NCBI GenBank assembly: GCA_947311605.1
Contig: CAMZLC010000081.1
Span: 1 to 17,204 of the forward strand
DNA from: an uncultured Sulfurovum sp.
GTDB taxonomy: Bacteria > Campylobacterota > Campylobacteria > Campylobacterales > Sulfurovaceae
DNA: 17,204 nucleotides
Direction: 5' to 3'
The position numbers and the translations under genes were made by a program. Every line of letters starts with the position of its first letter. Positions within the stretch are counted from its first letter, which is position 1. Below the pieces are notes generated by a model that was not told the origin of the DNA, ran no database searches, and saw nothing but the letters and a program-made list of their open reading frames with translations. Below, one piece after another: positions 13,821 through 17,204 of this stretch.

Positions 13821-14366
13821 ATGAAGCAGATACTTTGGGTACTGACCCTTGTGGGAGTGATAGGATGTGGAGGTGCTTCCAAACAGTATCTCCTTTCCGT
13901 GAATGGAGAGCAGGTCTCAGGTGCCGCCAAGCACACCACGCAGATCGGTGTGGACAAGATCATTGTTCCGGGCTATTTGGAGGAGAGCCGTATTCCGGTA
14001 CAGAAACCAGGCGGGGAGATCCGTTATCGGGATGAGGGCTGGGCAGTACCTGCAGCCACATCTCTGACCAACAGCCTGATCTACGCTCTGCAGAAGCGCT
14101 TCTCCAACCCCAATGTCTATCTCTTCCCCTGGGATGTGGAGCGAGAGCAGGGGATGCGTATAAAAGTCGTGATCCAGCGTTTTATCTACAGTGGCGGCAA
14201 GGTGATCCTCGAAGCAAACTATTTCATTAAGCGTATAGGCAGCCGTCACAAGCGCAGCTACCTCTTTGCGGTGGAGGTACCCTCAGCGGAGGATACACCT
14301 TCTGTCATTCGCGCTATGGGTGATGCTTTTGGCAAGCTGACAGCAGAGATTGGACAAAAACTCTGA
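13821..14366 (+). CDS. pqiC: PqiC-like lipoprotein (ABC-transport auxiliary / DUF330 type)
   Basis: Predicted lipoprotein of 181 residues. A short N-terminal Lys, a hydrophobic stretch and the lipobox VIGC (Cys16, followed by Gly-Gly) give a typical lipoprotein signal. The absence of Asp at +2 suggests outer-membrane sorting by the E. coli rule, which may not hold here. The body matches the PqiC pattern: IGVDKIIVPGYLEESRIPV (42-60), RYRDEGWAVP (68-77), a LTNSLIYALQKRF helix, and a C-terminal ARM-like helix with AMGDAFGKLTAEI. PqiC is proposed to anchor the PqiB tunnel at the outer membrane. The ATG lies one base after the pqiB stop and AGGAGAG (13810-13816) precedes it. Confidence 0.87.
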   Translation: MKQILWVLTLVGVIGCGGASKQYLLSVNGEQVSGAAKHTTQIGVDKIIVPGYLEESRIPVQKPGGEIRYRDEGWAVPAATSLTNSLIYALQKRFSNPNVYLFPWDVEREQGMRIKVVIQRFIYSGGKVILEANYFIKRIGSRHKRSYLFAVEVPSAEDTPSVIRAMGDAFGKLTAEIGQKL

Positions 14367-14388
14367 GCCACCCTTAAGCCTAACAAGA

Positions 14389-14394
14389 TAAAAT
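14389..14394 (+). promoter_or_regulatory. Possible -10 box of the SulP gene
   Basis: TAAAAT lies 33 bases before ATG 14428, inside GATAAAATT, in the 61-base gap after pqiC. No convincing -35 is visible. The same gap has no clear terminator for the upstream operon, so read-through is also possible. Confidence 0.35.
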
Positions 14395-14427
14395 TCCCCA
14401 TCTTATTTCCCCCAAGCTAGGAATTGT

Positions 14428-16008
14428 ATGTTTACTATCCAAAACTATTCAAAACAGAATATCAAAAATGATATCCTCTCCGGCGCGCTGGTGGCAGTTG
14501 CGCTGGTGCCGGAGGCGATCGCCTTCTCTTTTATCGCCGGCGTTTCTCCTGTAGTAGGTCTTTACGGTGCTTTTATCATTGGTCTGATCACTTCGATCCT
14601 AGGAGGAAAGCCCGGAATGATCTCTGGTGCCACGGGTTCCGTGGCAGTGGTATTTGTCTCTTTGGGATTATCGGTCAAGCACCTTTATCCTGATTTAGGC
14701 GGGGAAGCACTCTCCATGATGGTACTGCATACGATTTTGCTGACTTCGATCATGGCCGGCATCATCCAGGTGATGATCGGGATGATGAAAATGGGAAAAT
14801 TTATCCGCCTGGTGCCGCAGCCGGCACTGTTTGGCTTTGTGAATGGTCTGGCAATTGTGATCGCCTTGGCGCAGCTGCCGTTTCTGGCACCGGAGCATAT
14901 GGGGCGCTATACTTCCTGGATAGAGATTGTCGAAGCCAGTATCACTGAAAACAGTGTCATGTATGTAATCATTGTGGCCACTATGGCAACCATGCAGTTT
15001 CTGCCCAAGATCAGCAAGGCGGTACCGGCAGGACTGGTAGCGATCATTATCGCGACACTGGGAGTCTATTTTGGACATATAGACACCAAGACAGTGGGGG
15101 ATCTGGCAGATCTTTCGCAGGTGAGACTGCCGCACTTTGTGCTGTCCGATATGTCGCTTTTTTCCTGGGAGATGTTGCGCATCATTCTGCCAAGTGCCGT
15201 AATTGTAGCTCTAGTGGGACTGATCGAGTCACTATTGACCCTCTCTGTGCTCGATGAAATGGGAGGCAAACGGGGATCGGGTAACCGGGAGTGCATTGCT
15301 TTGGGTATTGGCAATACTGCCTCTGGTCTTTTTGGCGGCATGGCGGGGTGTGCGATGATCGGACAGTCGGTGATCAACTTCACCTCTGGAGGACTGGGCA
15401 GGCTTTCTTCGTTCACTGCCGCCATATTGCTGATCACACTGGTCGTGAGTTTTTCAGGTGTGATTGCCGCCATTCCCGTGGCAGTGCTGGTGGGGATCAT
15501 GTTTATGGTGAGTATCGGTACCTTTGAATTCTCTTCACTCAAACGCATCAAGCATATGCCCAAAAGCGATGTCTTTGTTTTGGTCGTGGTGACGATCATC
15601 ACGGTCTATTATGACCTGGCAGTGGCAGTGATCGCAGGGGTGGTCATCTCTGCACTGGTCTTTGCCTGGGAGCATGCCAAGATCTTTTCCCATACCACAG
15701 AAGAGGAGGGCAAAAAGATCTACGCATTGGATGGTCCGCTTTTTTTTGGCTCTGTGACCTCATTCAGTGAGCAGTTTGATGTAGCGCATGATCCGGATAT
15801 CGTGGTGATTGATTTCAAAAAAGCCCGGGTGATGGACTCTTCAGGGGTTGAGGCGATCGATGCACTGACGCAGAAGTACAAAAAAACGGGCAAAAAACTG
15901 ACGCTGAGGCACCTCTCCGAAGACTGTAAACGCACCCTCAAGGTTGCAGGGCCTTTCTGTGCTTACGAGGAGGACGACCCGACCTATAAAGTAGTGAGGG
16001 ATTATTGA
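14428..16008 (+). CDS. SulP-family anion transporter with C-terminal STAS domain
   Basis: Inner-membrane SLC26/SulP transporter of 526 residues. The N-terminal half begins with DILSGALVAVALVPEAIAFSFIAGVSPVVGLYGAF (about 15-50), the SulP signature region, followed by GGKPGMISGATGSVAVV and about 10-14 membrane helices. EFSSLKRIKHMPKSDVFVLV leads to the last helices. A cytoplasmic STAS domain occupies about 430-526, with DGPLFFGS and the conserved MDSSGVEAIDAL loop (about 467-478). SulP proteins move sulfate, bicarbonate or other anions, usually with Na+ or H+. The substrate cannot be read from sequence. The next gene is pyrB, whose pathway consumes bicarbonate at the carbamoyl-phosphate step, so bicarbonate uptake is one inference. 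A TAGGA ribosome-binding site precedes the ATG. Confidence 0.93.
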   Translation: MFTIQNYSKQNIKNDILSGALVAVALVPEAIAFSFIAGVSPVVGLYGAFIIGLITSILGGKPGMISGATGSVAVVFVSLGLSVKHLYPDLGGEALSMMVLHTILLTSIMAGIIQVMIGMMKMGKFIRLVPQPALFGFVNGLAIVIALAQLPFLAPEHMGRYTSWIEIVEASITENSVMYVIIVATMATMQFLPKISKAVPAGLVAIIIATLGVYFGHIDTKTVGDLADLSQVRLPHFVLSDMSLFSWEMLRIILPSAVIVALVGLIESLLTLSVLDEMGGKRGSGNRECIALGIGNTASGLFGGMAGCAMIGQSVINFTSGGLGRLSSFTAAILLITLVVSFSGVIAAIPVAVLVGIMFMVSIGTFEFSSLKRIKHMPKSDVFVLVVVTIITVYYDLAVAVIAGVVISALVFAWEHAKIFSHTTEEEGKKIYALDGPLFFGSVTSFSEQFDVAHDPDIVVIDFKKARVMDSSGVEAIDALTQKYKKTGKKLTLRHLSEDCKRTLKVAGPFCAYEEDDPTYKVVRDY

Positions 16009-16016
16009 GTTTTAGG

Positions 16017-16022
16017 TATAAT
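16017..16022 (+). promoter_or_regulatory. Likely pyrB promoter -10 box
   Basis: TATAAT in TTTTAGGTATAATTTTGG, 36 bases before the pyrB ATG and just after the SulP stop. The match to the Campylobacterota -10 consensus is perfect. No -35 hexamer is evident, as is common in this group. It suggests pyrB can be transcribed separately from the SulP gene. Confidence 0.65.
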
Positions 16023-16039
16023 TTTGGCTTAAGTCAAAA
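16022..16039. repeat. 18-bp near-perfect palindrome in the pyrB leader
   Basis: TTTTGGCTTAAGTCAAAA is symmetric around CTTAAG. Only one base pair (16027/16034, G opposite T) departs from perfect symmetry. It directly follows the -10 box and covers the expected transcription start, a classic operator position. The factor is unknown. A CTTAAG core alone is not diagnostic. Confidence 0.5.
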
Positions 16040-16058
16040 ACACATTTTGGAGTGACCC

Positions 16059-16937
16059 ATGCAGCATTTGGTAGATACCGATCAGTTTTCCCTGGCACAG
16101 ATCGCACAGATCATAGAGGATGCAAACACTTTCAAGCTGAAAAGGCCCCCACTTTTACTTCGTGACAAAGTCATCGTCACGCTTTTCTTCGAGAAATCCA
16201 CGAGAACCCGCAGTTCCTTTGAGATCGCAGGCAAACGGCTGGGTGCTGCGATGGTGCTGTTCGACCCTTCCAGGAGCTCCACAGGCAAAGGGGAGACGCT
16301 AGAGGACACCTTTGCGACACTGTGTGCGATGGAGCCAGATGCCGTGATCGTGAGACATTCTGAGAACAGTACCCCACAGATGTTGGCCGATATGCAGGTA
16401 ACCCCCGTGATCAATGCGGGAGCCGGCAACTATGCCCATCCTACACAGGCGCTATTGGACTACTTTACGATACTGGAGCATTTCGATGGAGAGCCTAGAG
16501 GCAAGACGCTGGCGATTGTAGGGGATGTGGTGAGCTCCAGAGTGGCCAGTTCGGGTATCAGGCTCTTCATGCGCATGGGACTCAATGTGATATTGGTGGC
16601 GCCTCCACAGTTTATGCCCGAACTGGATCTGCCCAAGTACACATCACTGGATGAAGTGCTTGACCGCGTAGATGTCATCATGAGTCTTCGTGCACAGTTG
16701 GAGCGGCATGAAGTACCGCATTTTGACAACTATGAAGCGTACGCTTCGCAGTACTGCATCACGGAAGAGAGACTGGGAAGCAGGGATATCCTCGTGATGC
16801 ATCCGGGTCCCGTGATGCGCAATATTGATATCTCTGACGCAGTACTAGAAGATCCCAGGTGCAAAGTACTGGAACAGGTAAAAAATGGCGTGTATGTACG
16901 AATGGCGATCTTAAAGTTGTTGCTGTTGGATGCGTAG
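16059..16937 (+). CDS. pyrB: Aspartate carbamoyltransferase catalytic subunit
   Basis: PyrB condenses carbamoyl phosphate and aspartate to carbamoyl aspartate, the first committed pyrimidine step, in the cytoplasm as a trimer. It has 292 residues, slightly shorter than E. coli PyrB (about 310). The carbamoyl phosphate site is FEKSTRTRSSFEIAGKRLG (44-62). STGKGETLEDT (74-84) contains the lysine loop, GAGNYAHPTQALLDY (121-135) the second substrate block, GDVVSSRVASS (154-164) the aspartate-domain entry, and VMHPGPVMRNIDIS (246-259) the C-terminal substrate block. The last helix is NGVYVRMAILKLLL. GGAG (16049-16052) precedes the ATG. No pyrI regulatory-subunit gene follows, and the gene ends with a terminator. 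Confidence 0.96.
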   Translation: MQHLVDTDQFSLAQIAQIIEDANTFKLKRPPLLLRDKVIVTLFFEKSTRTRSSFEIAGKRLGAAMVLFDPSRSSTGKGETLEDTFATLCAMEPDAVIVRHSENSTPQMLADMQVTPVINAGAGNYAHPTQALLDYFTILEHFDGEPRGKTLAIVGDVVSSRVASSGIRLFMRMGLNVILVAPPQFMPELDLPKYTSLDEVLDRVDVIMSLRAQLERHEVPHFDNYEAYASQYCITEERLGSRDILVMHPGPVMRNIDISDAVLEDPRCKVLEQVKNGVYVRMAILKLLLLDA

Positions 16938-16948
16938 GTGATATGGCG

Positions 16949-16972
16949 AGGTGTATTTTCAACACCTTTTTT
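16949..16972 (+). terminator. Rho-independent terminator after pyrB
   Basis: A 6-bp stem AGGTGT/ACACCT with a 7-base loop (ATTTTCA) is followed by six T residues, 12 bases after the pyrB stop codon. The stem is short but perfect and carries the T-tract on the + strand only. It also separates pyrB from the convergent PIN-domain gene. Confidence 0.75.
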
Positions 16973-16973
16973 A

Positions 16974-17204
16974 TCAGAACCAATCGTCCAAGGTGAGTCC
17001 ATCGACTCTCCTAAACTCTTTTGTATTGTGGGTAACCAAAGTTAGATTATGTGCCTTGGCAGTACCTGCAATCAGTATACCTATTGGTCCGATAGGTGTT
17101 CCTTTTTTTTCAAGTTCAGCGCGAAGAAGTGCTGATACTTTCGCTTCTCTTTCTGTAAAATAAATGACATGTATTTGTTCTAGAAGTGTAGCCAACTGTT
17201 TTTC
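16974..17204 (-). CDS. VapC-like PIN-domain protein, C-terminal part (5' end outside window)
   Basis: C-terminal part of a PIN-fold protein of the VapC/FitB ribonuclease type, usually the toxin of a type II toxin-antitoxin pair. The frame is open to the window edge, so the N-terminal acidic residues and any antitoxin gene (normally upstream, that is to the right) are not visible. The readable part has helices with LLRAELEKKG, then GTPIGPIGILIAGTAKA, LTLVTHNTKEF (core strand and NTxEF motif) and the usual ending GLTLDDWF. In VapC homologues I know, the block reads G-x-x-IG-x-x-D-x-LIA with a metal-binding Asp; here that position is Gly (GGT). A single base change would account for it, so the protein may be an inactive toxin. 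The call of PIN family is good; activity is doubtful. Confidence 0.8.
   Translation of the reverse strand, partial: EKQLATLLEQIHVIYFTEREAKVSALLRAELEKKGTPIGPIGILIAGTAKAHNLTLVTHNTKEFRRVDGLTLDDWF

Noticed and set aside
14385..14404. AAGAT...ATCTT inverted repeat after pqiC as a terminator
   Set aside because: The stem has only five A/T-rich pairs with a 10-base loop and is followed by TATTTCC, not a T-tract. It overlaps a possible -10 box and is more likely chance.

Overview
The window looks like a chromosomal piece of a Campylobacterota (former Epsilonproteobacteria) genome, probably a free-living Sulfurovum/Sulfurimonas-type bacterium. The clue is gene order: glmU, coaBC, uppS, a prepilin peptidase, a YjgP/YjgQ permease and truA, with trmA just beyond glmU, is from memory close to the Campylobacter jejuni arrangement. 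Genes are packed tightly, with many 1-14 base overlaps. There is no rRNA, tRNA, CRISPR array or insertion sequence, and no gene-free stretch above 300 bases.

Region 1 (1-2883, + strand) is a tight four-gene run: the C-terminal end of an Aas-like acyl-activating enzyme, an unrecognised three-helix membrane protein, a divergent Lgt-like membrane transferase, and a radical SAM enzyme of the COG1964 / tetraether lipid synthase (Tes) type. This is the most interesting part: it has the composition expected of a lipid or lipoprotein acyl-chain modification cluster, but its product cannot be read from sequence.

Region 2 (2877-8613, - strand) is one leftward operon for envelope and core metabolism: glmU (UDP-GlcNAc), coaBC (coenzyme A), uppS (undecaprenyl diphosphate), a prepilin peptidase, an LptF/LptG permease (LPS export) and truA (tRNA pseudouridine). 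A TATAAT box upstream of glmU is the likely promoter. The operon converges on region 1 with a 7-base overlap.

Region 3 (8675-14366, + strand) couples two tRNA-modification genes (trmA, truD) to a Pqi/Let-type intermembrane lipid transport system: two separate half-length PqiA proteins, a three-MCE-domain PqiB and a PqiC lipoprotein. All junctions overlap or nearly touch. TrmA carries an RlmD-like iron-sulfur cysteine motif that E. coli TrmA lacks.

Region 4 (14428-16937, + strand) holds a SulP anion transporter with a C-terminal STAS domain, then pyrB (aspartate carbamoyltransferase) with its own likely promoter, an 18-bp near-palindrome in the leader and a rho-independent terminator. At the right edge, on the - strand, is the C-terminal part of a VapC-like PIN-domain protein in which a normally conserved Asp appears to be Gly.
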